From Alphaproteobacteria bacterium (GTDB lineage: Bacteria > Pseudomonadota > Alphaproteobacteria > UBA6615): a DNA stretch of 11,494 nucleotides. A model generated the notes under the pieces. It worked only from the letters and a program-made list of their open reading frames with translations. It ran no database searches and was not told the origin of the DNA. Each line of letters opens with the position of its first letter. Within the stretch, counting starts at the first letter, position 1. This document shows, one piece after another, positions 1-7,730 of the stretch. The DNA is taken from positions 1 through 11,494 of the forward strand of contig JAURLR010000062.1 in the NCBI GenBank assembly GCA_030831135.1, written 5' to 3'. A program made the position numbers and the translations under genes.

Positions 1-408
1 ATTTTCCTGGGCGATATAGGCAGCATCCCGCTGGGATACCTGCTGGGCTGGTTGCTGCTGTCCCTTGCGGCTGCCGGTGATCTTCAGGCCGCAATCATTC
101 TGCCGCTCTACTATCTTGTCGACGCCACCCTCACCCTGCTTCGCCGCCTGCAGCGGGGCGAAAAAATCTGGCAGGCGCACCGCGAACACTACTACCAGAA
201 AGCGGTTCAGAACGGGCGAAGCCACAATCAGGTCAGCCGCGCGGTCGGCGCGACCAACATTGCCCTGATCGGCCTCGCCGTGCTCAGCACGAATACTGCG
301 GTGCAGGGTCTCGGATCATGGCTTGCCGTGCTCGTGGCCGGCGCGCTGGTGACAATCCTGCTTCTGTGGATGAAACGCCCCGCGCAGGCCTCCACAACAT
401 CGGATTGA
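1..408 (+). CDS. Polyprenyl-phosphate sugar-1-phosphate transferase, WecA/WbpL/MraY-like family (3' part only)
   Basis: This is the C-terminal 135 residues of a membrane enzyme that enters from the left edge; the frame is open from base 1 and stops with TGA at 406-408. Family members move an N-acetylhexosamine-1-phosphate from a UDP-sugar onto undecaprenyl phosphate at the inner membrane, the first step of O-antigen, capsule or enterobacterial common antigen synthesis. The visible part begins at FLGDIGS (residues 2-8), matching the conserved FxGDxGS motif of the MraY/WecA superfamily. A conserved Asp at about 41 precedes the Arg-rich cytoplasmic loop, and HREHYYQ (60-66) followed by GRSH matches the C-terminal His-rich motif of WecA/WbpL proteins. 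Hydrophobic stretches at about 9-24, 29-46, 84-100 and 103-123 look like the last membrane helices. The dehydratase gene starts 67 bases downstream, as in wbpL-wbpM loci. The family is secure; the exact sugar is not visible. Confidence 0.88.
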   Translation: MFLGDIGSIPLGYLLGWLLLSLAAAGDLQAAIILPLYYLVDATLTLLRRLQRGEKIWQAHREHYYQKAVQNGRSHNQVSRAVGATNIALIGLAVLSTNTAVQGLGSWLAVLVAGALVTILLLWMKRPAQASTTSD

Positions 409-429
409 GGCGTTCCGGGGCTTTGTCGA

Positions 430-455
430 CGCCCGCTTAGTGGTATAAGCGGGCG
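430..455 (+). other. Perfect 10-bp hairpin upstream of the dehydratase gene
   Basis: The left arm CGCCCGCTTA (430-439) and the right arm TAAGCGGGCG (446-455) are perfect reverse complements around a 6-base loop. The structure lies in the 67-base gap between the transferase stop and the dehydratase start, ending 20 bases before the ATG at 476. No T-run follows, so it is not a standard intrinsic terminator. It could be an RNA stabiliser or processing site, an attenuating structure or an operator. A weak sigma-70-like pair, TTGTCG at 423-428 and TATAAG at 444-449 with a short 15-base spacer, overlaps it. The structure is certain; any role is inference. Confidence 0.55.
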
Positions 456-475
456 ATCCAACGGGACGATCGCGA

Positions 476-2383
476 ATGCGCGCAAAACTACCTCTGGGCC
501 GGGCGAAAATCGCTTACGGACACGACATCTTCATGGCGTCGTTGTCCCTGCCGCTCTCCCTGTGGCTGCGCATGGGGTCATCCATCGACACGGTTCCCAC
601 CGAATTCGTTGTTCAGAGCACGATCCTGTTCGGTGTTGTAGCCGCCTGCGTGTTCTGGCCCATGGGGCTTTATCGCGGCATCTGGCGCTATGCGTCGATG
701 AACGATCTGATCCAGATCACCAAGGCGGTGAGCCTTGCGGTCCTGATCTTTGTTCCGATCCTGTTCATCACATCCCGCGCCGAGTTCCTGCCGCGCTCCC
801 TGCCGATCATCAACTGGTTTGTCCTGATGACGTTGCTGGGCGGCCCGCGTTTCCTCTACCGCCTGATCAAGGACCGTCATTTTTCACTGACCGCCGACCC
901 CAGCGGCAAGCCGGGCGTACAGGTTCTTCTGGTGGGTGCGGGTGATGAGGCCGAAGCCTTTATCCGCGACCTCGACCGGCAGCCGGGCGCTGCCTACCGG
1001 GTGGTGGGTATCCTTGACGAAAAAGGCCGCCGGATCGGCCAGCACATCCGGAATGTGCCCGTGCTGGGCAAGCCCGATGATCTGGCAAGCGTGATGCGGC
1101 GGCTGGCCCTGCGCGCCGAAAGTCCGCAGCGGCTCATCGTCACGCGGCGGGGTCTCGATCCCGTCTTCATGCGCCACCTGCTCGATCTCGCCGAAACCCA
1201 TGGCATGTCCATGGCCCGCCTGCCGCGCCTGACCGAACTCCAGTCCGGGATCGGAGACGCCATCGAGGTCAAACCGGTCGCCGTCGAGGACCTGCTGGGA
1301 CGCCCGCAGGCCGTGCTCGATCGTCCCGCCATGGAAGCACTTATCAAGGGTAGCCGGGTCCTTGTCACTGGTGCGGGCGGCACCATCGGGAGCGAACTGG
1401 TCCGCCAGATTGCCGCTCTTGAACCCGCCCGGCTCGACCTCGTCGACAATTCTGAGTTCAATCTCTATTCGATCGATCTTGAGGTCGGCGAGAAACCCGA
1501 CAGCCCTGAGCACCATCCCCACCTTGCCGATGTGCGGGACAAGACGGCCATGCGCGCGGTCTTTGCCGATGCGCAGCCCGATCTGGTCTTCCATGCCGCC
1601 GCCCTCAAGCATGTGCCGATCGTCGAGACCCATGTCGCCGAAGGCGTGCTGACCAATATCGGCGGATCGCGGATCGTGGCCGATCTGTGCCGCGAAACCG
1701 GGGCCCGAAAGATGGTCCTGATCTCCACAGACAAGGCGGTCAATCCCAGCAGTGCCATGGGGGCCACCAAGCGCGTGGCAGAAAGCTATTGCCAGGCGCT
1801 CGACCGGGCACGCGGCGAGGGCGAATGCCGGTTCCTGACCGTGCGCTTCGGCAATGTGCTGGGCTCGACGGGATCGGTGGTGCCCCTGTTCGAACGTCAA
1901 CTTGCCGCCGGTGGCCCGCTCACCGTGACCCATCGTGACATCACGCGGTACTTCATGACCACGCGCGAAGCCGTTGAGCTTGTCCTCCAGGCCTCGACAC
2001 TGGGTGCCGAGGAGCCCGGCGGCATCTTCGTTCTGGACATGGGGGAACCCGTCCGCATCGTTGATCTGGCCGAGCAGATGATCCGGCTCGCCGGCAAGCG
2101 GCCCTATGAAGATGTCGGGATCGAGTTCGTCGGCCTGCGGTCCGGTGAAAAGCTCTACGAAGAACTGTTCCACGACGCGGAAAGCCTGTCACCGACCGAC
2201 AATGCGTCGATCCAGCTGGCCACACCCCGGGTAGCCGATCGTGCGGTACTCGAACGCGCCATCGATGCGCTGTGGCAGGCCGCGCGCGACGGCAACAACA
2301 GCGCCTGCCGTGACCAGCTTGGTCAACTTGTTCCCGAATTTCATTCTGATACGCCCAACCCCAAACCCATCGCCGCCAAATAG
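476..2383 (+). CDS. Membrane-anchored UDP-N-acetylhexosamine 4,6-dehydratase / polysaccharide biosynthesis protein, WbpM/PglF/CapD family
   Basis: The product is 635 residues, the usual length of the long, membrane-bound branch. The N-terminus has about four membrane helices (roughly 14-32, 43-66, 82-99, 108-125). A first Rossmann-like domain follows, with VGAGDEAE at 153-160, then the catalytic extended-SDR domain with NAD(P)-binding TGAGGTIG at 298-305, AAALKHVP at about 374-381, STDK at 417-420 and MGATK at 428-432. Met428 replaces the usual SDR catalytic Tyr of YxxxK, as in WbpM and PglF; Asp419 and Lys420 appear to match the PglF residues implicated in dehydration. [12 protein letters not shown] (553-564) is the family's C-terminal signature. 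The enzyme should convert UDP-GlcNAc (or a related UDP-sugar) to the 4-keto-6-deoxy sugar used for QuiNAc-, FucNAc- or bacillosamine-type sugars. The start is ATG 476 with a weak GGGA 9 bases upstream. Pairing with the upstream transferase supports a role in O-antigen or exopolysaccharide; substrate and stereochemistry cannot be read from sequence. Confidence 0.93.
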   Translation: MRAKLPLGRAKIAYGHDIFMASLSLPLSLWLRMGSSIDTVPTEFVVQSTILFGVVAACVFWPMGLYRGIWRYASMNDLIQITKAVSLAVLIFVPILFITSRAEFLPRSLPIINWFVLMTLLGGPRFLYRLIKDRHFSLTADPSGKPGVQVLLVGAGDEAEAFIRDLDRQPGAAYRVVGILDEKGRRIGQHIRNVPVLGKPDDLASVMRRLALRAESPQRLIVTRRGLDPVFMRHLLDLAETHGMSMARLPRLTELQSGIGDAIEVKPVAVEDLLGRPQAVLDRPAMEALIKGSRVLVTGAGGTIGSELVRQIAALEPARLDLVDNSEFNLYSIDLEVGEKPDSPEHHPHLADVRDKTAMRAVFADAQPDLVFHAAALKHVPIVETHVAEGVLTNIGGSRIVADLCRETGARKMVLISTDKAVNPSSAMGATKRVAESYCQALDRARGEGECRFLTVRFGNVLGSTGSVVPLFERQLAAGGPLTVTHRDITRYFMTTREAVELVLQASTLGAEEPGGIFVLDMGEPVRIVDLAEQMIRLAGKRPYEDVGIEFVGLRSGEKLYEELFHDAESLSPTDNASIQLATPRVADRAVLERAIDALWQAARDGNNSACRDQLGQLVPEFHSDTPNPKPIAAK

Positions 2384-2425
2384 GTTCCGTCCCTGGCCTG
2401 GAACGAACCCCACCCCGAAGCTTGC

Positions 2426-2431
2426 AAAGGA
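2426..2431 (+). promoter_or_regulatory. Shine-Dalgarno AAAGGA that decides the purH start
   Basis: AAAGGA lies 11 bases before GTG 2443, slightly long but usable spacing. It falls inside the longer reading frame that would begin at TTG 2422, so it supports the GTG start rather than the TTG. Confidence 0.5.
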
Positions 2432-2442
2432 ATACCCCACCG

Positions 2443-4029
2443 GTGCCCAACACTTCCGACGCGCAGATCACGCGCGCAATCATCTCCGTTTCCGACAAGT
2501 CCGCCCTGACCGATCTTGGCGCCGCCCTTGCCCGCCACAACATCGAAATTCTCTCGACCGGCGGCTCCGCACGGGCACTGGCGGATGCTGATGTTCCCGT
2601 CACGGAGGTGGCCGACCACACCGGCTTCCCCGAGATCATGGATGGTCGGGTCAAGACCCTGCACCCCAAGATCCATGGCGGTATTCTCGCCCGGCGTGAC
2701 AACCCCGAAGATCAAGCCGCCATGCAGACCCATGACATCGGGGCCATCGATCTGATCGTGATCAATCTCTATCCGTTTGAAGCCACGGTCGCGTCGGGCG
2801 CGGGCTATGACGATTGCGTGGAAAACATCGATATTGGCGGACCCGCTATGATCCGGGCCGCCGCCAAGAACCATGCCCATGTGGCCGTGGTCACTGACCC
2901 CTCGGATTATGACGAGATCATCGCTGCGCTCGATGCCAACAATGGCAAGCTGTCCGCCGATCTGCGCCGCCGCCTTGCGGCCAAGGCCTATGCCCGCACC
3001 GCCGCCTATGACGGTGCAATCACGGCCTGGCTGTCGGGCGAGCTGGGGGAGGATTTCCCGGAAACCCATGTCACATCCGGAAAGCGCGCCGCCATACTGC
3101 GGTATGGCGAGAACCCACATCAGGCTGCCGCGCTTTATATCGATGGCCCCGCGCGCCCCGGTGTCGCCCAGGCCGAACAGGTTCAGGGCAAGGAGCTGAG
3201 TTACAACAATCTGGGCGATGCCGACGCGGCGTTCGAACTCGCCGCCGAGTTCGAGCTTCCCGCCATCGCGATCATCAAGCATGCCAACCCCTGCGGCGTT
3301 GCCACCGCCGACGATCTGGTGGCCGCCTATCGTGCCGCGCGGAAATGCGACCCGGTCAGCGCCTTTGGCGGGATTGTTGCCGCCAACCGGACCCTGACCG
3401 GCCCGCTTGCCGAAGCGATCACGGAAATTTTCACCGAAGTCGTGATTGCCCCGGATGCCGACGCCGATGCCCGGGCGGTTTTCGCCGCCAAGGAAAACCT
3501 GCGCCTGCTTCTGACCGGCGAGATGCCCGATCCCCGCGCCACGGGCCGCTATATCAAGCCGCTGGCGGGCGGATTTCTGGTGCAGGACCGCGATTCAGGT
3601 CACATCACCGCTGCGGACCTGAAAGTGGTGACCAAGCGCCAGCCCAGCGAACAGGAAATCGCTGACATGCTGCTGGCCTTCACCATCGGCAAGCACGTGA
3701 AATCCAACACCATCGTCTATACCAAAAACGGCGCGACCGTGGGCATCGGAGCGGGGCAGATGAGCCGCGTGGATGCCGCCCGGATCGCGGCGCACAAATC
3801 GAAGGAAGCCGCCGAGGCTGCCGGAGAATCCGAACCCCTGACAAAGGGCTCGGTCGCGGCATCGGACGCCTTCTTCCCTTTCGCCGACGGACTGCTGACC
3901 ACCATCGAGGCCGGTGCCACCGCCGTCATCCAGCCCGGTGGTTCTGTGCGGGACGACGAGGTGATCGCCGCCGCCGATGAAGCGGGTATTGCCATGGTCT
4001 TCACCGGGATGCGCCACTTCCGGCACTAG
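2443..4029 (+). CDS. purH: Bifunctional phosphoribosylaminoimidazolecarboxamide formyltransferase / IMP cyclohydrolase
   Basis: PurH catalyses the last two steps of de novo purine synthesis in the cytoplasm: formylation of AICAR with 10-formyl-tetrahydrofolate, then ring closure to IMP. From GTG 2443 the product is 528 residues, normal for bacterial PurH. The N-terminal MGS-like cyclohydrolase domain opens with ISVSDKSAL and carries STGGS (38-42) and [10 protein letters not shown] (71-80). The AICAR transformylase domain has RYGENPHQ (220-227), the catalytic Lys-His in KHANPCG (279-285), ASDAFFPF (473-480), QPGGS (497-501) and the typical end TGMRHFRH. The frame also opens at TTG 2422, but that would add seven non-conserved residues and place the AAAGGA ribosome-binding site inside the gene, so I prefer GTG. 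It begins 59 bases after the dehydratase stop with no clear terminator between them. The function is secure; only the start is open. Confidence 0.97.
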   Translation: MPNTSDAQITRAIISVSDKSALTDLGAALARHNIEILSTGGSARALADADVPVTEVADHTGFPEIMDGRVKTLHPKIHGGILARRDNPEDQAAMQTHDIGAIDLIVINLYPFEATVASGAGYDDCVENIDIGGPAMIRAAAKNHAHVAVVTDPSDYDEIIAALDANNGKLSADLRRRLAAKAYARTAAYDGAITAWLSGELGEDFPETHVTSGKRAAILRYGENPHQAAALYIDGPARPGVAQAEQVQGKELSYNNLGDADAAFELAAEFELPAIAIIKHANPCGVATADDLVAAYRAARKCDPVSAFGGIVAANRTLTGPLAEAITEIFTEVVIAPDADADARAVFAAKENLRLLLTGEMPDPRATGRYIKPLAGGFLVQDRDSGHITAADLKVVTKRQPSEQEIADMLLAFTIGKHVKSNTIVYTKNGATVGIGAGQMSRVDAARIAAHKSKEAAEAAGESEPLTKGSVAASDAFFPFADGLLTTIEAGATAVIQPGGSVRDDEVIAAADEAGIAMVFTGMRHFRH

Positions 4030-4059
4030 AAACCCGCTCGGGACACACAGGAGAGCAGC

Positions 4060-4383
4060 ATGATCATCACCACCACAGGCCATGTCGAAGGGCGCGGCGT
4101 CGCCGAATATCTGGGAATCTGCGCGGGGGAAGCCATTGTCGGGGCCAACATCGTGCGCGACATGTTCGCCTCGGTCCGCGACGTGGTCGGCGGCCGTTCT
4201 GGCAGCTACGAAAAGGTGCTGGTTTCAGCCCGCGAAGCCGCGCTCGAACATATCGAGGCCGACGCCGCCGCCCGGGGTGCCGATGCGATCATCGGCCTGT
4301 CACTGGATTACGAAGTGGTGGGTGACAGCGGCTCCATGCTGATGGTTGTCGCTTCGGGTACCGCCGTCAAGCTGGCAAGCTGA
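4060..4383 (+). CDS. UPF0145 / YbjQ-family protein, function unknown
   Basis: This is a small 107-residue protein with no signal peptide or membrane helix. Family-typical features are an N-terminal TTTGHVEG, a GAN-x3-RD segment (28-34) running into [12 protein letters not shown] (40-51), GADAIIGL (73-80), then DYE and a C-terminal GTAV (100-103). This spans the full family length. Homologues such as E. coli YbjQ are widespread; some databases label the fold a putative heavy-metal-binding domain, but no biochemical function is established and I assign none. The ATG has a good ribosome-binding site, AGGAG at 4049-4053, 6 bases before the start. It lies 30 bases after the purH stop on the same strand, so co-transcription with purH is plausible, but the functional link is unknown. 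Confidence 0.88.
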   Translation: MIITTTGHVEGRGVAEYLGICAGEAIVGANIVRDMFASVRDVVGGRSGSYEKVLVSAREAALEHIEADAAARGADAIIGLSLDYEVVGDSGSMLMVVASGTAVKLAS

Positions 4384-4395
4384 GGCGCACACACA

Positions 4396-4495
4396 GCATC
4401 CTTCGAGACGGGCCTGCGGCCCTACTCAGGATGAGGCTGCAGGAAACCCCATATCCTCATCCTGAGGAGGCGCAAAGCGCCGTCTCGAAGGATGC
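4396..4495. repeat. Nested palindromic intergenic repeat (REP-like, cruciform-capable)
   Basis: The outer arms are perfect 16-base reverse complements at 4396-4411 and 4480-4495 (right arm CCGTCTCGAAGGATGC). Inside are perfect 12-base arms at 4425-4436 and 4455-4466 (CTCAGGATGAGG / CCTCATCCTGAG). Each side carries its own small hairpin: GGGCC-TGC-GGCCC at 4410-4422 and GGCGC-AAA-GCGCC at 4469-4481. The strand can therefore fold into a long stem with two side arms and an apical loop at 4437-4454. The words CATCCTTCGAGACG and CTCATCCTGAGGAG resemble dispersed intergenic palindromes I recall from many alphaproteobacterial genomes. It nearly fills the 122-base gap between two convergent genes, where it could block read-through in both directions. 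There is no strong T-run on either side, so a classical intrinsic terminator is not shown. Confidence 0.85.
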
Positions 4496-4505
4496 GTGAT
4501 GCGCA

Positions 4506-5810
4506 TTACTTTTCCGGCGGCACCTCCCGCACGGTACGCCAGAGCAGCAGGCCCCCGACGATCATGAATGGCAGGACGGTTGCCATGCCCCAGCGCTGGC
4601 TCCCGGTTGCCGTTGTGACAATCGCGACGGCCCAAGGGCCGAGGAACGCGGTGGCCTTGCCCGATAAAGCGTAAAGACCGAACATCTCGCTTTCGGTCCC
4701 CGGCGGGATGATCCGCGCCATCAGCGAGCGGCTGGCCGCCTGAACCGGGCCGAAGAAGATACCCAGCATCGCCCCGAGAATGATGAAGGCGAGTTTCGAT
4801 TCCACGAGAAGCAGTGGAATCCCGATCATGACAATCCCAATGATCCCGATCAGGATCGTGCGCTTGGCACCAATCCGGTCATCGACCCAGCCAAAGGCAA
4901 AGGCACCGGCACCAGCCGTGATGTTGAGGATCAGACCGAACATGATGACTTCGGCCACGGGCATGCCGAAGGTTCCCGCCGCAAACACGCCCCCGAAGGC
5001 AAACAGGGTGTTCAATCCATCGGTGAACAGCATACGGGCCAGCAGGTAGCGCCAGAGCTGGGGATACTGACGCAGGTTACGCAGGGTGTTCCGGATTTCC
5101 ACCAGACCGGTTCGGACGGCCGCCCCCATCGGCAGCCCCCGGCCGCGCGGGTCCGGGGTCCAGATGAAGAGCGGCAGGCAGAAGACCAGCAGCCAGATAG
5201 CCACAACCGGTCCGGCCATTCGCACGTTCTCGAGTGTGTCAGCACTATTGTCGAGGCCGAAGGGTACCGGGTCGGCCTGCACGAAAACGAACAACACCAG
5301 CAGCAGACCGCCGACGCCCCCGATATAACCCAGACCCCAGGCCCAACCCGAAATGCGGCCCAACCAGTTGGACGGAACGATGCTCGGCAACAGGGCGTTG
5401 TAAAACACCATTGAGAGTTCGAAGGCGACCACGGTCACACCCACCAGCACCAGCAGGAGCATCGCGTCGGACGCATCCGGCTTCACGAACCACAGCAGTA
5501 GCGACCCGGCCGCCATGATGACCGTGAACAGGGCCAGCCAGGGTTTGCGCGCGCGGCCCTGATCGGCGATCGCGCCGAGGACCGGGCTCAGCACCGCAAT
5601 CGCCAGCGCGGCAATGCCCGTCATCACCGCCCAAAGGGACGCGGCCTGTGCCGGATCCTTGATCACCGCCTGGGTAAAATAGGCGGGGATCACGAAGGTC
5701 AGAATCACCGCGGGAAACGGTGAATTTGCCCAGTCGAACCCGCACCACGACCAGACCGCGCGCCGGTTCATGCGTGGCTTCTGTGTTTCGATATGCGGAT
5801 CAACGGACAT
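4506..5810 (-). CDS. MFS transporter, UMF1 / Atg22-like family
   Basis: This is a polytopic inner-membrane protein of 434 residues from ATG 5810, with about 12 predicted helices in two halves. The opening VWSWCGFDWANSPF (19-32) matches the W-x-x-x-DWANS signature at the start of helix 1 in the Atg22-like UMF1 branch of the major facilitator superfamily. MFS motif-A-like loops appear as GAIADQGRARKP (79-90) and GWVDDRIGAKR (307-317). FYNALLPSIVP (136-146), the SRSLMARIIPPG segment (360-371) and FGLYALSGKATAFLGP (377-392) are further family marks. The yeast relative Atg22 exports amino acids from the vacuole; substrates of bacterial members are mostly unknown, so none is assigned. The frame extends upstream to GTG 5837, but ATG 5810 gives the more usual short N-terminus and overlaps the preceding transporter's stop by 11 bases, suggesting translational coupling. 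No strong ribosome-binding site is seen. It is the last gene of the minus-strand cluster. Confidence 0.88.
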   Translation of the reverse strand: MSVDPHIETQKPRMNRRAVWSWCGFDWANSPFPAVILTFVIPAYFTQAVIKDPAQAASLWAVMTGIAALAIAVLSPVLGAIADQGRARKPWLALFTVIMAAGSLLLWFVKPDASDAMLLLVLVGVTVVAFELSMVFYNALLPSIVPSNWLGRISGWAWGLGYIGGVGGLLLVLFVFVQADPVPFGLDNSADTLENVRMAGPVVAIWLLVFCLPLFIWTPDPRGRGLPMGAAVRTGLVEIRNTLRNLRQYPQLWRYLLARMLFTDGLNTLFAFGGVFAAGTFGMPVAEVIMFGLILNITAGAGAFAFGWVDDRIGAKRTILIGIIGIVMIGIPLLLVESKLAFIILGAMLGIFFGPVQAASRSLMARIIPPGTESEMFGLYALSGKATAFLGPWAVAIVTTATGSQRWGMATVLPFMIVGGLLLWRTVREVPPEK

Positions 5811-6729
5811 CGGCGGTCTCTCGCGGCGCGGCATCACGCAGCCGCCAGTTTGTCAGCAATATCCCGCCTGCGATACAGGCGAGCCCCACCCAGACCCCGG
5901 TCGTGATGGTTTCATCCAGAATGATCGCTGCGGCCACGAGTGCGCCGACCGGGTTCATGGTCAACCCGATGGCAACCCGGGTCGGGGTCGTGTGACGCAG
6001 CGCCCAGAGCCAAAGGAAATAGGTAAACGCACTGCCGATGACCCCGATATAGAGGATCGCCAGAAGGCTTTCCGATGACAGGTTGATGGCGGCGAAGGAC
6101 GCGCCGCTGACGGCACCGATCACCCCCAGCATCAAGGCACCGGGCACCAGATTGCAGACGACGAAGATCAGCGGCGGATAGCGACGGATCACCTTGCGCG
6201 TGGCCACGTTGTAGACCGAGAGCACCGCCGAAGCCGCGATCATGAACAGATCGCCCCGCCACCCGCCGGGAACCGCGCTCGCATCCTGCCAGAGCGCCAG
6301 CCCCACACCGCATGTGGCAATGGCAACACCGCATACCTTCATCCAGGTCAGCTGCTCTGCCCGCAACGCCGCCGCAAGGGCCAGCGTCATGAAGGGTACC
6401 GTGGACGCAAGAATTCCGCCGCGCGCCGCCGAGGTATACGTCAGCGAAGCTGACACCATCCATTGGCTGAACCCGAACATCAGAACCCCGAACCCGATCA
6501 GGATCCAGAAGTCACGCCCCCGCGGCCAGCCGCGCGCAAACAGCAGCGCAAGCGGCAGCAGCACCAGCGCACCGATACCCAGCCGCAGAATGGTAATCAC
6601 CAGCGGATCGAGATCGGCAGACACGAACCGGATGGCACCCAGGGTGGTCCCCGCAGCAAACGGCGCCACCACGGCCGCAATCGCAGCCAGAAAGGCCAGT
6701 CGGCTTGAGGTGACGGGGGTCGCACTCAT
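5800..6729 (-). CDS. EamA-family (DMT superfamily) transporter, second tandem copy
   Basis: The product is 309 residues with about ten hydrophobic helices arranged as two EamA repeats (roughly 12-140 and 150-290), the standard length and architecture of the 10-TMS drug/metabolite exporter branch. Typical positions include the AIRF segment after helix 1, PFMTLALAA in the first repeat, and WLWALRHTTPTRVAIGLTMNP before the C-terminal helices. Some characterised relatives export amino acids or other small metabolites (RhtA, YdeD/EamA), but the substrate here is not visible. The ATG at 6729 sits in an ATGA that is also the stop of the preceding gene, a classic coupled overlap; an upstream TTG at 6759 is less likely. 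The protein resembles its neighbour along its whole length, so the two arose by tandem duplication or were recruited as a pair. Confidence 0.9.
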   Translation of the reverse strand: MSATPVTSSRLAFLAAIAAVVAPFAAGTTLGAIRFVSADLDPLVITILRLGIGALVLLPLALLFARGWPRGRDFWILIGFGVLMFGFSQWMVSASLTYTSAARGGILASTVPFMTLALAAALRAEQLTWMKVCGVAIATCGVGLALWQDASAVPGGWRGDLFMIAASAVLSVYNVATRKVIRRYPPLIFVVCNLVPGALMLGVIGAVSGASFAAINLSSESLLAILYIGVIGSAFTYFLWLWALRHTTPTRVAIGLTMNPVGALVAAAIILDETITTGVWVGLACIAGGILLTNWRLRDAAPRETADVR

Positions 6730-7643
6730 ACCGGTGTTGCCTTGCTGCGTCGCCGCCAATTGGTGATCGCGATTCCGATGATGACCAGCGCAAAGCCCGC
6801 AAGCATTTCAACCGTGACCTCCTCACCCAGCAGGACCGCACCCCAGAGCAGGGCCATCAGCGGGTTCATGGGCAAGGCGACGGCCACGAGGGTCGGCGTT
6901 GTATGGCGGAGCGCCCAGAGCCAGAGCGTATAGGAGATCACCGCAGCCCCGATTCCCAGATAGGCCATCGCCGCCCAACCGACCGGCGAAAGATCCGGCG
7001 CGAAGGTCGGCGCATCGGTCGCCAGCGCAAAAAGAAACAGCAGGAATGATCCGGGCACGACACCGGTCACCACCGCCACAAGCGGCGAGTGCCGTTGCAG
7101 GGCGCGGTTGGACCAGACACCATAGACCGCCGTGATCAGCGCCCCCACAAGGATCAGGCTGTCCCCGATCCAGGCATCGGGCGGCGCACCTGCGTTCTGG
7201 CCCAGCGCGACCACCACACCCAGCGTCGCGATAACAATGCCAAACAGTTTCTGGCGGGTCGGTTTCTCGACGCCAAAGGCCGCCGCGATCAGCAGCGTCA
7301 TGAAGGGTGCCGTCGTATAGGCCAGCGCGCCACGCGACGACGTGGTGAAGGTCAAGGCATTGGAAAATATGAACTGAAGCCCGCCAAAGAACAACGCGCC
7401 CATGGCGCCCATCACCAGAAACTCACGCGGCGTCGGCCAACGCCGTATCACCACAAGGGCGACGCCGGTCAGAACCACAGCGGCCACGAAATTGCGCAGA
7501 AAGGCAATCGTCACCGGCTCGGTCTCGCTCACCAGAAAGCGGATCGCGACAAACGCCGTTCCGCCAAGCGCTGTCGACAGACACGCAGCAAGCGCGGCGA
7601 GAACCGCAAGGTTGCCAACCGAAGAGGACGTGTTCTGGCTCAC
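6726..7643 (-). CDS. EamA-family (DMT superfamily) transporter, first tandem copy
   Basis: From GTG 7643 the product is 305 residues with about ten membrane helices in two EamA repeats. It aligns with the next gene: GTAFVAIRF against GTTLGAIRF near the start, APFMTLLIAAA against VPFMTLALAAA, and WLWALRHTTPTLVAVALPMNP against WLWALRHTTPTRVAIGLTMNP in the second half. The frame is also open up to TTG 7724, but those 27 extra residues (Arg-rich, then hydrophobic) have no counterpart in the paralogue, whereas from GTG 7643 both proteins begin with a short polar stretch before helix 1. No strong Shine-Dalgarno is visible for either start. The gene begins 87 bases after the glutamate dehydrogenase stop, with no convincing terminator between them, and ends in the ATGA overlap with the next transporter. 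The substrate is unknown; small-metabolite or amino-acid export would be typical of the family. Confidence 0.88.
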   Translation of the reverse strand: MSQNTSSSVGNLAVLAALAACLSTALGGTAFVAIRFLVSETEPVTIAFLRNFVAAVVLTGVALVVIRRWPTPREFLVMGAMGALFFGGLQFIFSNALTFTTSSRGALAYTTAPFMTLLIAAAFGVEKPTRQKLFGIVIATLGVVVALGQNAGAPPDAWIGDSLILVGALITAVYGVWSNRALQRHSPLVAVVTGVVPGSFLLFLFALATDAPTFAPDLSPVGWAAMAYLGIGAAVISYTLWLWALRHTTPTLVAVALPMNPLMALLWGAVLLGEEVTVEMLAGFALVIIGIAITNWRRRSKATPV

Positions 7644-7730
7644 CAGAAATCCGATCAAGACCACCGGCAGAGTTCGCCGGCCCCGATTCTTAACCCAGCG
7701 GACCGAATCATGCCATGCGGGCAAACCCGA

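Noticed and set aside
884..2173. Long open frame of 429 codons on the minus strand
   Set aside because: It lies wholly antisense to the well-recognised dehydratase gene. GC-rich codon structure creates such long antisense frames, and its translation shows no recognisable domain.
2383..2404. Weak inverted repeat GTTCC/GGAAC after the dehydratase stop
   Set aside because: A 5-bp stem with an 11-base loop and no T-run is expected by chance and does not support a terminator.
2341..3282. Open frame of 313 codons on the minus strand
   Set aside because: It is antisense to purH and the end of the dehydratase gene and has a Gly/Asp-rich composition typical of a shadow frame.
7664..7680. Possible terminator hairpin CCGGC/GCCGG between glutamate dehydrogenase and the first EamA gene
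   Set aside because: The stem is only 5 bp with a 7-base loop and no T-run follows on the minus strand; a 4-bp CGGG/CCCG stem nearby is weaker still.
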